NCBI RefSeq assembly: GCF_017220215.1
Contig: NZ_CP071129.1
Coordinates: 2,868,256-2,932,255 of the forward strand
Source of the DNA: Caballeronia sp. M1242
GTDB taxonomy: Bacteria > Pseudomonadota > Gammaproteobacteria > Burkholderiales > Burkholderiaceae
Direction: 5' to 3'
DNA: 64,000 bases
Made by a program: the position numbers and the translations under genes. The notes under the pieces were generated by a model, which was not told the origin of the DNA, made no database searches, and saw only the letters and a list, made by a program, of their open reading frames with translations. Positions within the stretch are counted from its first letter, which is position 1, and every line of letters begins with the position of its first letter. Shown one piece after another: positions 27,969 through 37,391 of the stretch.

Positions 27969-29234
27969 GTGAACGCATCACCCGCGCCGCAGCGCAAGGA
28001 TGTGCCGCCCGCGCCTGCGGATCTTTACCTCGAGCGCGGCTCGCGGGCCTACTGGCGCGCTTCGCTCGCGTTGCTCTTCGCGGGCTACGCGACCTTTTCG
28101 CTGCTGTACTGCGTGCAGCCGCTGCTTCCCGAATTCACGAAGGGCTTCGGCGTCAGCCCGGCGGTCAGTGCGCTCGCGGTGTCGGTGAGCACGGCGGCGT
28201 TGGCCGTCGCTATTTTCATCGCGGGATTCGTCTCGGAAAGCTGGAGCCGTCATCGGTTGATGACGCTGTCGCTGCTCGCGTCGTCGGTGCTGACGGTCAT
28301 CGCGGCGCTGCTGCCGAACTGGCACGCGCTACTTTTCGTGCGCGCGCTCGAAGGCTTCGCGCTCGGCGGCGTGCCGGCCGTCGCGATGGCCTATCTCGCG
28401 GAAGAAGTGCATCCCGAAGGACTCGGCCTCGCGATGGGCCTCTACGTCGGCGGCACGGCGATCGGCGGCATGGCCGGGCGCGTGATCAGCGGCGTGCTCG
28501 CGGACTTCTTCGGCTGGCGCGTGGCGATCGGCGGCATCGGCGTGCTCGGACTGCTCGCGACGCTGGCGTTCCGGTCGCTGCTGCCGCCGTCGCGACGCTT
28601 CAAGCCGCGGCGCGGCGTCGGGTTCTCGCATCACCGCAGTTCGCTGGTCGGGCATTTGCAGCACGGCGGGCTGCCGTTTCTCTTTCTGACCGGCTTCGTG
28701 CTGATGGGCAGCTTCGTCACGGTCTACAACTACGTCGGCTATCGGCTGCTGGGCGCGCCGTTCGGGCTCAATCAGACGCAGATCGGCGCCATCTTCACCG
28801 TATATCTCACGGGCGTGGTCGCGTCGCCGTGGTCGGGCAAGATGGCCGATGTCTTCGGCCGCGGTCGCGTGCTGATCGCCGCGATCGTGCTGATGATGAC
28901 CGGCATCGCGCTGACGCTTTCGATGTCGCTGCCGGTGATCATCGGCGGAATTGCTTGCCTCACGTTCGGCTTCTTCGCGGGACATTCGGTGGCGAGCGGC
29001 TGGGTCGGCCGGCTCGCGACGCAGGCGAAAGGTCAGGCCGCCGCACTGTATTTGCTGGCGTATTACCTGGGATCGAGCCTGATCGGATCGTATGGCGGGC
29101 ACTTCTGGACCGGCTTCGGCTGGCCGGGCGTGGTCGGGTTGATCGCGGGACTGCTCGTGATCGGCGTCGCGGCTGCGGCGTATCTGAACGGCCGCGAACG
29201 GGCGCTGATCCGCGCGCCGTCGAAAGCAGAATGA
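27969..29234 (+). CDS. MFS transporter, YnfM type
   Basis: The 421-residue protein has about 12 membrane helices. The first reads ASLALLFAGYATFSLLYCVQPLLPEF, typical of the YnfM/AraJ branch, and GFVSESWSRHRLM is the motif A loop between helices 2 and 3. It is probably a drug, sugar or amino acid exporter. The start is GTG after GCGGAGA. A terminator follows. Confidence 0.9.
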   Translation: MNASPAPQRKDVPPAPADLYLERGSRAYWRASLALLFAGYATFSLLYCVQPLLPEFTKGFGVSPAVSALAVSVSTAALAVAIFIAGFVSESWSRHRLMTLSLLASSVLTVIAALLPNWHALLFVRALEGFALGGVPAVAMAYLAEEVHPEGLGLAMGLYVGGTAIGGMAGRVISGVLADFFGWRVAIGGIGVLGLLATLAFRSLLPPSRRFKPRRGVGFSHHRSSLVGHLQHGGLPFLFLTGFVLMGSFVTVYNYVGYRLLGAPFGLNQTQIGAIFTVYLTGVVASPWSGKMADVFGRGRVLIAAIVLMMTGIALTLSMSLPVIIGGIACLTFGFFAGHSVASGWVGRLATQAKGQAAALYLLAYYLGSSLIGSYGGHFWTGFGWPGVVGLIAGLLVIGVAAAAYLNGRERALIRAPSKAE

Positions 29235-29285
29235 AATCGGACGAAACTAAGGGTTTTACCGCGTCCACTTAATAACGCGGGCTGC

Positions 29286-29315
29286 GGAGCCTTCTGTCAC
29301 AAGGCTCCGGCGTTT
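29286..29315 (+). terminator. Probable terminator after the YnfM-type gene
   Basis: An 8-bp stem (29286-29293 with 29301-29308) with a 7-base loop is followed by a short T run. Confidence 0.6.
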
Positions 29316-29442
29316 TCAGCGAACCCTGTTTCGCGACGACGGCGCAACGCGCTTTCTCCCGCCGCCTATACTCGAATCGTCGATGCGCACATTTGCGCCG
29401 GCACGATTCGAGCAAGAAAAGCAGGACGATGGGAGACGCACC

Positions 29443-29625
29443 ATGACGTATTTCACGATCGGCGATTTCATTCTGGTCATCCCGATGGCGCTTGCCGGCG
29501 CGCTGTTCTTAGGCGCCATTCCGTGCGCATCGCACTTCAAGAACAATGTGCTGCGAGCGTGCGGGGCGCTCGTCGGCGTGCTCGTCGCGTTCCTGCTGGT
29601 CGAGGGCTTGCCCGCGCTGATATGA
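29443..29625 (+). CDS. Hypothetical 60-residue membrane protein
   Basis: The product MTYFTIGDFILVIPMALAGA... has two hydrophobic stretches (about 8-26 and 36-55). A GGGAGA site precedes the ATG. An upstream ATG at 29383 would add 20 polar residues. The family is unknown to me. Confidence 0.6.
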   Translation: MTYFTIGDFILVIPMALAGALFLGAIPCASHFKNNVLRACGALVGVLVAFLLVEGLPALI

Positions 29626-29658
29626 CGGCGCGCGGCGTGCGCCGCGCGCGTTCGCTAC

Positions 29659-30363
29659 TTACAGGTGCTGGCCGAGGAACGTCAGCGTGCGGCCGTGCGC
29701 GAGCGCCGACGCCTTCGCGTTATACGACGCGCGATCGCCGCAGTTGAAGCCGTGATCGGCGGCCGGGTAGACGTACAGTTCCGAGTCCGCGCGGCCGGCG
29801 AAGCGCTGGCGCACCGCATCGACGGCGTCGGCGGGAATGTGCGCGTCGAGTTCGCCGTAGTGGAACTGGATCGGCGCTTTCACCTGATCAGCCTTATCCA
29901 ACTGATTCTGGATGCCGCCGCCGTAGTACGCGACGGCCGCATCCACCGAGCCTTGCGCCGCCGCGAGATACGCGAGCCGGCCGCCGAAGCAATAGCCGAT
30001 CGCGGCGACCTTGCCGCTCACTTCCGGCAGCGCGCGCAACGCCTTGGCAGCGGCGCCGACATCCGCGACGGCCGAATCCACGTCGGTCTTTTGCAGCAGT
30101 TCCATCGCCTTCTCGCGATCCGCGCCTTCGTACCCGAGCTCGACGCGCGGCTGCGTGCGCCAGAAAACGTCGGGCGCGAGCGCGACATAGCCATCGGCGG
30201 CGTATTGATCGGCGACACTGCGGATATGCGCGTTCACGCCGAAGATCTCCTGCAGGATGATCACGGCAGGCCCCGTCCCCGTCTTGGGCAGCGCGAGGTA
30301 GCCCTGGAAGCTGCCGCCGTCGGCGGGAATGTCGATCCATCGGGAAGTCACGGTTACGGTCAC
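29659..30363 (-). CDS. Dienelactone hydrolase family protein
   Basis: The 234-residue alpha/beta hydrolase has the DLH triad: nucleophile Cys in IGYCFGGRLAY, Asp in YGELDAHIP and His in PAADHGFNCGDR. Glu36 in LQEIFGVN matches the charged residue that activates the cysteine in this family. Such enzymes open dienelactones in aromatic degradation, but many homologues are general hydrolases and there are no aromatic pathway genes nearby. Confidence 0.9.
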   Translation of the reverse strand: MTVTVTSRWIDIPADGGSFQGYLALPKTGTGPAVIILQEIFGVNAHIRSVADQYAADGYVALAPDVFWRTQPRVELGYEGADREKAMELLQKTDVDSAVADVGAAAKALRALPEVSGKVAAIGYCFGGRLAYLAAAQGSVDAAVAYYGGGIQNQLDKADQVKAPIQFHYGELDAHIPADAVDAVRQRFAGRADSELYVYPAADHGFNCGDRASYNAKASALAHGRTLTFLGQHL

Positions 30364-30897
30364 GTCGATGCTCCTTGCTTGGTTGACTATAAGAACGCAG
30401 GCGAGTGAGTTTGCCAGCTTTCCCTTTCAGCCGCCTAAGCGCGGTCAGTCGTTGGCGGGAAGCAGGCACGCGGATTGACCGGGCAGGCGATTTTTAGAGG
30501 CGCATGCCTAAAGCCAAGCGTTAAACGGCTTTTGAAACCGGCTAATGGCGACGCGCGGCGCGCGATTATCGGCAGAGTGGCAGAGGACGTAAAGGCCGGG
30601 CCGAAACCCGCATCGGTTGGGCCTCGCGGCGCAATCGCCACCACAAACGGGCGGCGTTCTCAACTGGCCGTTAATCGGTAGTCACACCAGTATCTTAAAA
30701 AACTTCCCTAAATTAATTTGACAACCCTACACTTCTCGCGCGGTGCGGATGGCGGCTGCCACAAACAGCCGGCCGGAAGGACTTGCCAAGTGCAATATGA
30801 TGCATCCGGCGTGGTCGTCCACGGGACTGAGCGATCGTGATGAAAGACGGGGCACAGGGCGATTACGTTGTTTTTGGGACCGAAACTGGAGACTTAC
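30364..30897. other. Intergenic region upstream of the binding protein gene
   Basis: This 534-base gap becomes AT-rich near 30685-30725, where TTGACA (30718-30723) is the best -35 candidate, though no well-spaced -10 follows. It implies a leader of about 150 bases. No gene or clear RNA structure was found. Confidence 0.45.
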
Positions 30898-32043
30898 ATG
30901 AACACCAAGCTTCACAAAGTGTTGCCGATCAGCGCCGCAGCCGTGCTGTTCGCTACGTTGGCAACGTCCGCAGCAGCCGACCAGGTCGTCAAGATCGGTC
31001 ACGTCGCTCCGCTGACCGGCGGTATCGCTCACCTGGGCAAGGACAACGAAAACGGCGCGCGGCTCGCAGTCGAAGAGATCAACGCGAAGGGTCTCACCAT
31101 CGGCGGCCAGAAGATCACCCTGCAACTGGACCCGCAAGACGACGCAGCCGACCCGCGTACCGCCACGCAAGTCGCGCAGAAGCTCGTCGACGACAAGGTC
31201 GTCGCAGTGGTCGGCCACCTGAACTCCGGTACGTCCATCCCGGCATCGAAGATTTATAGCGACGCGGGCATCGTCCAGATCTCGCCGTCCGCAACGAACC
31301 CGACCTACACGCAGCAAGGCTTCAAGACGACGTACCGCGTCGTCGCGACCGATGCGCAGCAAGGCCCGGCGCTCGCGAACTACGCAGCGAAGAACCTGAA
31401 GGTGAAGAGCGTCGCCGTGGTCGACGATTCGACCGCGTACGGCCAGGGCCTCGCGAACGAGTTTGAGAAGACCGCGAAGTCGCTGGGTCTGAAGGTCGTT
31501 TCGCACGACGCGACCAACGACAAGGCCGTCGACTTCCGCGCGATTCTGACGAAGATCAAGGGCGAGAACCCCGACGCCGTGATGTACGGCGGCATGGACG
31601 CGACCGGCGGCCCGTTCGCCAAGCAGGCGAAGCAGCTCGGCCTGCGCGCGAAGGTGCTCGCGGGCGACGGCGTCTGCACGGAAAAGCTGGCTGACCTGGC
31701 CGGCGACGCGACCGATAACGTCGTGTGCTCGGAAGCAGGCATGGCGCTGGAGAAGATGGAAGGCGGTCAGGCATTCGCTGCGAAGTATCAGAAGCGTTTC
31801 GGCCAGCCGATCCAGATCTACGCGCCGTTCACGTATGACGCCGTGTACATCATCGTCGACGCGATGAAGCGCGCGAACTCGGTCGATCCGGCCAAGATCC
31901 TCGCCGCGATGCCGAACACGGACTACAAGGGCGTGATCGGCCAGACGACCTTCGATTCGAAGGGCGATCTGAAGCACGGCGTGATCTCGCTGTACGACTA
32001 CAAGGCAGGCAAGAAGACGCTGCTCGACGTCGTCAAGATGTAA
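30898..32043 (+). CDS. Branched-chain amino acid ABC transporter substrate-binding protein (LivJ/LivK type)
   Basis: The 381-residue periplasmic protein has a signal peptide (residues 1 to about 23, cleavage near SAAA-DQV) and the LivK-type fold with VKIGHVAPLTGGIAHLGKD at the N-terminus. It should bind leucine, isoleucine, valine or related amino acids for an ABC importer. No permease or ATPase genes are adjacent, so it is an orphan that must use a transporter encoded elsewhere. A GGAGA site precedes the ATG. Confidence 0.92.
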   Translation: MNTKLHKVLPISAAAVLFATLATSAAADQVVKIGHVAPLTGGIAHLGKDNENGARLAVEEINAKGLTIGGQKITLQLDPQDDAADPRTATQVAQKLVDDKVVAVVGHLNSGTSIPASKIYSDAGIVQISPSATNPTYTQQGFKTTYRVVATDAQQGPALANYAAKNLKVKSVAVVDDSTAYGQGLANEFEKTAKSLGLKVVSHDATNDKAVDFRAILTKIKGENPDAVMYGGMDATGGPFAKQAKQLGLRAKVLAGDGVCTEKLADLAGDATDNVVCSEAGMALEKMEGGQAFAAKYQKRFGQPIQIYAPFTYDAVYIIVDAMKRANSVDPAKILAAMPNTDYKGVIGQTTFDSKGDLKHGVISLYDYKAGKKTLLDVVKM

Positions 32044-32070
32044 TTGCGGTTGGGCGTGAGCCCGGGAAGA

Positions 32071-32105
32071 ACGCGCGGACCTTCGAAAGTCCGCGCGTTT
32101 TTTTA
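32071..32105. terminator. Terminator between convergent genes
   Basis: A perfect 10-bp stem (32071-32080 with 32089-32098), loop of 8, is followed by a run of eight T. It overlaps the end of the minus-strand MFS gene. Confidence 0.88.
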
Positions 32106-33326
32106 TATCTCCAGGCGCCTGAGGATGCGCGGACCGATCAGCGCGATCGCCGCGCAGCACGCCGCGACGACGCACAAGCCGATGGGCAACGTGCTCACCT
32201 GCGCGACGCCGCCAATCAGCACCGGCCCGAGCAGCAAACCGAAGTACGCAAGCCCCGCGACCTGCGCGAGCCCTTCGGCGGCCGTCACGCCTTCGACGCG
32301 CGCCGCCGCCGCGAAGAGCACCGGCATCATGTTCGCGAGCCCGAGGCCCATGAGCGTGAAGCCCGTCATCGTGACGAACGCGTTCGGCACGACGAGCGCC
32401 ATCACCATGCCGACGAACGCGAGCCCCGCGCTGCCGAACACGAGCTGCGGCGCGCCGAAGCGGGCGCGCACCGCATCGCCGCCGAAACGCCCGGCCGCCA
32501 TGCCGCCGGAAAATGCGGCGTACGCGGCGCTCGACAACGAAGGCGACGCCTCGACGACATCACGCATATAGACGGTGGCCCAGTCGTACATGGCGCCTTC
32601 CGCGATCAGCGCGACGAGCGCGAGGCCGCCCAACGCCCACAGCGCCCCCGAGCGCCAGCGATTCGACGACGACGCCTTCGCGTGCGCCTCGTGATGCGGC
32701 ACGTGCGGCAGCACGGACGGCATCGAGGCCAGCAGCACGACGAGACTCGTGCCCGCCGCGAGCGCCAGGTGCGCCGCCGGCGCGAGCCCGTGCGCGAGGA
32801 GCGTGCCGCCGATTGCCGCGCCCGCCATCCCGCCGATGCTGAACATGCCATGCAGCGACGACATGATCGGCCGCCCGAGCGCTTCTTCGACGGCGCTCGC
32901 TTCGGCGTTCATCGCGACATCGAGCGTGGCCATGCCCGCGCCGAACACCGCGAGCACGATCAGCAGCAGCCAGAAAGACGGCACGACGAGAATCAGCGCG
33001 CCGCATGCCGTCATCGCGATGCCGCCCGCCATGCACGCCGTGCGCGTGCCGGCGCGCGCGATCCACGATCCGTTGGTGATCATCGCGAAAATGGAGCCGC
33101 CGGCGACCGCGAACAGCGCGAGCGACAACATGCCGGGGCTGAGCGCGAACTTGTCGCGCACAGTCGGGACATGGACGCCCCACGACGCGTACATCATGCC
33201 GGCGATGAAGAAGACGGCCATCGTGGCATAGCGGGCGCGCTGGCGCGTGGCTTGAGGGAGACTGCGGTGCACCGCGAGCGATGGGTTGGACTCGCGGGTG
33301 GAAGAAGCGGAAGTCGAGTCGGACAC
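32103..33326 (-). CDS. MFS transporter, YbjJ-like
   Basis: The 407-residue protein has about 12 membrane helices and begins its first helix with MAVFFIAGMMYASWGVHVP followed by TVRDKFALSPG, the pattern of YbjJ-like MFS proteins. Its substrate is unknown. I place the start at a GTG (33326), because upstream ATG codons would run into the divergent HugZ-like gene. No strong ribosome binding site is visible, so the start is uncertain. Confidence 0.82.
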   Translation of the reverse strand: MSDSTSASSTRESNPSLAVHRSLPQATRQRARYATMAVFFIAGMMYASWGVHVPTVRDKFALSPGMLSLALFAVAGGSIFAMITNGSWIARAGTRTACMAGGIAMTACGALILVVPSFWLLLIVLAVFGAGMATLDVAMNAEASAVEEALGRPIMSSLHGMFSIGGMAGAAIGGTLLAHGLAPAAHLALAAGTSLVVLLASMPSVLPHVPHHEAHAKASSSNRWRSGALWALGGLALVALIAEGAMYDWATVYMRDVVEASPSLSSAAYAAFSGGMAAGRFGGDAVRARFGAPQLVFGSAGLAFVGMVMALVVPNAFVTMTGFTLMGLGLANMMPVLFAAAARVEGVTAAEGLAQVAGLAYFGLLLGPVLIGGVAQVSTLPIGLCVVAACCAAIALIGPRILRRLEI

Positions 33327-33485
33327 GGTTGAGCCGTTGGAAAAGTGGCGCGCGGCGGCAATGACGTGGGACAACCGCCGATCATGCCGCCTTTCGCGAG
33401 AGCTTACGATTCTATCGAACGGCCAGGAGACACGCTGACCGCGCTGATTTACCATTTTCGGCAGTTCACTTGTCGACCTCTTTTC

Positions 33486-34151
33486 ATGAATATCCCGCCG
33501 CAAGCGCCGCTTCATTTGCTGCATCGTGTTTCGGAAGGAACGCTCGCGACTCATTCGCGCGATCCGGCCGGCTTTCCTTATCCGACTGCATTGCCATTCG
33601 CGCTTACCGCGCGTCATGCGCCGATGTTGCTCATCAGTCACCTCGCGGAACACACGCGCAATCTTCAAGCCGATCCGCGCGCCGGCTTTCTCGTCGCGCA
33701 TGCCAATGGCGCAAGCGTCCTGGAAGGTCAGCGCCTGACCTTGCTGGGCACGTTCGAACCTGCGGCAAAATCGGATCACGAACAACTGGCGCGGCGATAT
33801 CTGCGCTATCACCCGGATGCGGCGCGTTATCTGGCATTAGGCGACTTCGCTTTCTGGGTACTGTCGACAGAGCGCATGCGCTATATCGGCGGCTTCGGGG
33901 CGATGGGCTGGCTCGACGGAAATGAAATCGATCCTCTGGAACCGTTGAGTGACGACGAAGAAGCCGCGCTGTGCGCATTCTCCGACACGCTTGCAAGCCG
34001 GCCCGCCGACATCCGATTATTGGGGATAGACCGGTATGGCTGCGATTTGCTTGATTCAGGCGCACGCAATCGTTTTACGTTTGATAAACCCAAGCTGAGT
34101 GCAGAAGAACTGAAAGCCGCGCTCATAGACTGTTTCGAACGCCATGCATAG
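33486..34151 (+). CDS. HugZ-like haem utilisation / pyridoxamine phosphate oxidase-fold protein
   Basis: The 221-residue protein has an N-terminal split-barrel FMN-binding-like domain (GTLATHSRDPAGFPYPTALPF, residues about 18-38) and a C-terminal DUF2470-like part. Together these resemble HugZ proteins that bind and degrade haem. Haem degradation is inferred from architecture only. It diverges from the MFS gene; codon use is less GC-biased than in its neighbours. Confidence 0.78.
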   Translation: MNIPPQAPLHLLHRVSEGTLATHSRDPAGFPYPTALPFALTARHAPMLLISHLAEHTRNLQADPRAGFLVAHANGASVLEGQRLTLLGTFEPAAKSDHEQLARRYLRYHPDAARYLALGDFAFWVLSTERMRYIGGFGAMGWLDGNEIDPLEPLSDDEEAALCAFSDTLASRPADIRLLGIDRYGCDLLDSGARNRFTFDKPKLSAEELKAALIDCFERHA

Positions 34152-34501
34152 AGCGCCTTGACACTTCTGCGGCGCTTTACGCTGTGCCTGAGCCACGAAA
34201 CTGCGCGAGAAACTGCCATCTGATGCGAATTTTGATGCGTTGGAGGGGTGGTGTTTCCGTCTCATGCCATTCTCACGCGCATCGGACAGTGAATCCGGCG
34301 ATTTTGGCCAGTGCGCCGGCGTTCAGAAACGGCGCGCGAGTCGGCAAATGTTACGAGTAATTAGCCAATACAATTAATCGCAATCCGTCTATGCCGCTAT
34401 TTAGCGGAAATGTGTTAATCTGCGATTCAGTCCGAGGCTATACTGATAACCGAAGAGCGAGCACTCGACTCGCAAGCCAATACACCACTTAGGGATTTGC
34501 C
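34152..34501 (+). promoter_or_regulatory. AT-rich promoter region of the H-NS gene
   Basis: The region is AT-rich, fitting autoregulation by H-NS. A perfect inverted repeat ccgcta-tt-tagcgg (34394-34407) lies upstream of TATACT near 34438, the best -10 candidate. No gene is seen. Confidence 0.5.
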
Positions 34502-34804
34502 ATGCCTTCATACAAGGAACTGCTCGCACAGCGCGAGTCTCTCGAGCGTCAGATCGAAGAAGCGAAGTCGCGCGAATACGCCGAAGTACTTAATGAGATC
34601 AAGCAGAAAATGGCCGATTACGGCATCACGCTTCAGGAATTGGCCGGTGGCCGGGGTGCGAAAGCCGCTAAGGCATCACGCAGCCGCACGGGTGTCGCGC
34701 CGAAATACCGCGATCCCGAGAGCGGCAGCACCTGGTCCGGCCGCGGTAAGCCGCCCAAGTGGATTGCGGGTCAGGATCGCGATAGTTTCCTGATCGGCAA
34801 ATAA
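34502..34804 (+). CDS. H-NS family nucleoid-associated protein
   Basis: The 100-residue protein has an N-terminal coiled-coil oligomerisation part (LAQRESLERQIEEAKSREYAEV) and the C-terminal DNA-binding domain with the core loop TWSGRGKPPKWI, which inserts into the minor groove of AT-rich DNA. It silences foreign genes. It is a single-gene unit with a promoter region rich in AT and a strong terminator. Confidence 0.95.
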   Translation: MPSYKELLAQRESLERQIEEAKSREYAEVLNEIKQKMADYGITLQELAGGRGAKAAKASRSRTGVAPKYRDPESGSTWSGRGKPPKWIAGQDRDSFLIGK

Positions 34805-34826
34805 GTCACGCTTCAGTCGAAACATG

Positions 34827-34860
34827 AAAAGGCCGCGCCCAAAGGCGCGGCCTTTTCGTT
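34827..34860 (+). terminator. Rho-independent terminator after the H-NS gene
   Basis: A perfect 13-bp stem (34827-34839 with 34844-34856) with a 4-base loop ends in a T run. Confidence 0.93.
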
Positions 34861-34995
34861 TCCGCCGCGCTATTCTTTCACTGCAATCAGTTAATCGTTC
34901 GGCGAGAATGCGTCGCGTTATTAAGTCGTTGATTTAAAAGCGGAAGCGCCGGGTGCCTGTTAAAATGCTGTCAATGGACACCACGAGCACTTTAC

Positions 34996-36174
34996 ATGAC
35001 ACTTTCGACGGCGCATGCCACTGAGAAGCACGATGTCGCGGTTCGCACGACCTGGACGAGTATCGCGCTTAACAGCGGGCTCACGTCCGCCCAACTCGCG
35101 GTCGGGCTGATTGCGCATTCGCAGGCTTTGATTGCGGACGGCGTCCATTCACTCGCCGATATCGTTTCGGATCTCGTCGTTCTGATTGCGAACCGAAAGG
35201 CGGCGGCCGTACCGGACGTGGATCATAACTACGGCCATAGCCGCTACGAAACCGTGGCGTCGCTATTCCTCGGCGGATTACTGATTGCCGTCGGCGTCGG
35301 CATGTTATGGCGTGCGGGCGCGCGCATCATGAATCTCGGCGACATACCGCCGGTTCATGCGAGCGCTTTGGTCGTCGCCATAATCGTTCTTGTTTCCAAA
35401 GAGGCGCTGTTTCGCTATATGCTGCGCGCGGCCGAACGCGTGCGGTCTGCAATGCTCGTCGCGAATGCGTGGCATGCGCGATCCGATGCGGCTTCTTCGC
35501 TTGTCGTCGCGCTCGGCATCGTCGGCAGTATCGCAGGGTTTCGGATTCTCGATCCCATCGCGGCGGCGCTTGTCGGCTTTCTGGTAGGCCGAATGGGATG
35601 GACATTCGCATGGGATGCGCTCCAAGACCTTTCCGATCGCGCGCTGGATGAAACGACCACGGCGGATTTTCGCGGCATTTTGCTGGGCACGCCCGGCGTG
35701 CGTGATGTGCACGAGTTGCGCACTCGCAAAATGGGCGATCTCGCCATTGTCGACGCGCACATTCTTGTGGACCCGCTGATCTCCGTGTCGGAGGGTCATT
35801 ACATCGCCGAATCCGCGCGGGCGCATATCCTGGCCGATTCGCGCGTAATCGACGCCCTCATTCACGTCGATCCGGAAAGCGATGCGGTGAATCCGCTGCC
35901 CGGCAACTTTCCGCTGCGTTCGACGGTGACGAAGGCGGTGACTGCTGCGTTTTCAGAGCAGGGCTTATCCGTCGATACGTTGAACCTGCACTATCTGAAG
36001 CGCGGCTTCGACGTGGAGATCGTTTTGCCATACGCGGCAGAGAGCGAGACGGCTCCCCGACTCGCTAACTTAAATCTGGACGCGCTCAGGCAACGACTGG
36101 GCGCGCGTCAGATTCGCGTGACGCAGGCTGTGAAAGTGGCCGCGCCTCAACGCGCGAGAAACGCCTCGGAATAA
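34996..36174 (+). CDS. Cation diffusion facilitator (CDF) family transporter
   Basis: The 392-residue inner-membrane protein has six membrane helices. Metal-site residues appear in helix 2 (ADGVHSLADIVSD) and helix 5 (NAWHARSDAASS), followed by a cytoplasmic ferredoxin-like domain and a C-terminal extension of about 90 residues. CDF proteins export zinc, iron, manganese or cobalt. The DxxxD and HxxxD pairs fit zinc or iron. It ends 9 bases before the convergent Lrp gene. Confidence 0.93.
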   Translation: MTLSTAHATEKHDVAVRTTWTSIALNSGLTSAQLAVGLIAHSQALIADGVHSLADIVSDLVVLIANRKAAAVPDVDHNYGHSRYETVASLFLGGLLIAVGVGMLWRAGARIMNLGDIPPVHASALVVAIIVLVSKEALFRYMLRAAERVRSAMLVANAWHARSDAASSLVVALGIVGSIAGFRILDPIAAALVGFLVGRMGWTFAWDALQDLSDRALDETTTADFRGILLGTPGVRDVHELRTRKMGDLAIVDAHILVDPLISVSEGHYIAESARAHILADSRVIDALIHVDPESDAVNPLPGNFPLRSTVTKAVTAAFSEQGLSVDTLNLHYLKRGFDVEIVLPYAAESETAPRLANLNLDALRQRLGARQIRVTQAVKVAAPQRARNASE

Positions 36175-36183
36175 GGCGCGCGG

Positions 36184-36642
36184 TTAAAGCGGCAATTGCG
36201 TGTCGAACTTGATTTCGCGGAGCACGACGCTCGTTCGCACTTGCGCGACCGCCGGAATCTTGAAGATGCGGTCGTGAAGAAACGCGTCGTACGCCTTGAT
36301 ATCGGGCGCGACGATCTTCAGGATGTAATCGGATTCGCCCGTCGTGCTGTAGCACTCGGTCACTTCAGGGCACGTGGCGATTTCGCGCTCGAATTGCTCG
36401 ACGCCGCCTTCCGTATGGCGCGTCAAATGAATATGCGCGAGCGCGCAGACGTGCAGTCCTAGCTTTTCACGGTCGAGCAGCGCCGTATAACGCTGAATGA
36501 CGCCGGACTGCTCCATGTCCTTGATTCGCCGCCAGCACGGCGTACTCGACAGCCCGACCTGATCGGAGATTTCCTGAACGGAGCGCCGCGCATCCAGTTG
36601 CAGAAGACGCAGGATTTTTTGTGAGAATGTATCGAGAGTCAA
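36184..36642 (-). CDS. Lrp/AsnC family transcriptional regulator
   Basis: The 152-residue regulator has an N-terminal helix-turn-helix (SVQEISDQVGLSSTPCWRRIKDME) and a C-terminal RAM/AsnC effector domain (STTGESDYILKIVAPDIKAYD). Such proteins respond to amino acids. I start at a TTG (36642) because it has a perfect GGAGG site 5 bases upstream; the longer reading from 36708 has none. The target could be the adjacent CDF gene or distant amino acid genes. Confidence 0.92.
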   Translation of the reverse strand: MTLDTFSQKILRLLQLDARRSVQEISDQVGLSSTPCWRRIKDMEQSGVIQRYTALLDREKLGLHVCALAHIHLTRHTEGGVEQFEREIATCPEVTECYSTTGESDYILKIVAPDIKAYDAFLHDRIFKIPAVAQVRTSVVLREIKFDTQLPL

Positions 36643-36737
36643 CTGCGCCTCCGTTCGGTCGCGATCTGACTCCAATGGTAGAGGCCCCAGAAAGGAAGCG
36701 CAATGCAACGCGGGCGCAACGAGGGAGATTCCCTAAC

Positions 36738-37391
36738 TCACTGCCCTGCGGGCGGTGTTTTACCTTCAGGATGATCTTCCGTCGGTTCGTCAGCGCTCGC
36801 TGCCGCTTTCGTTGAAGCCAAAGTCGCTTGCAAGTGGCGCAGATCCGCGAGCATGTTGCAGAAGAGCGCGCCTTGCTCGATGGCGTCGTCGAGCGCCACA
36901 TGCGTGTGCGGCAAGTCGTCGAACCAGTGCTTCGGCAAGCGCGGCTTGATCGCCTTCCGATACGGCAGGCCGGTGATGGCGAAGGCGAGCGTCTTCATAT
37001 CCAGCGCCGACCACGAAAACGGGCAGCGCTGGGCGAAGCGCATCATGTACCAGAACATATGCGTGAAGTCGAAGCCCGCCGGATAAGCGACGAACACGGG
37101 CTTGCCCGGCAGCGCCTCGACCCATTCGACGTAATTCACGAGCGCCACTTCCGGCTTCTGCAGATCGGTCCGGCATGCGGCCCACGCTTCGGGCTGCGTC
37201 TTCCACCACGCGGCCTGCACCGGATGCGGGGCCGCGCCTTCGAGCGTTTCGAGATTCGCGGAGAAGGTGGCGATGAGTTGCTTGTCGGCCGTGTACGCTG
37301 CCGACGCGAAACTCAGCATCGAGTGCGGGCCGGGAATCGGGCCGTCTGCTTCGACGTCCGTGCTGACGTAGATTTCGGGGATCGCGTTCAT
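36738..37391 (-). CDS. DnaQ-like 3'-5' exonuclease
   Basis: The 217-residue protein has the DEDDh exonuclease motifs: VSTDVEADG (Exo I, Asp and Glu), [14 protein letters not shown] (Exo II) and [12 protein letters not shown] (Exo III, His and Asp). It probably degrades DNA or RNA ends; the true substrate is unknown. Its start overlaps the stop of the upstream hydrolase gene by 4 bases (ATGA), so the two are translationally coupled. Confidence 0.88.
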   Translation of the reverse strand: MNAIPEIYVSTDVEADGPIPGPHSMLSFASAAYTADKQLIATFSANLETLEGAAPHPVQAAWWKTQPEAWAACRTDLQKPEVALVNYVEWVEALPGKPVFVAYPAGFDFTHMFWYMMRFAQRCPFSWSALDMKTLAFAITGLPYRKAIKPRLPKHWFDDLPHTHVALDDAIEQGALFCNMLADLRHLQATLASTKAAASADEPTEDHPEGKTPPAGQ

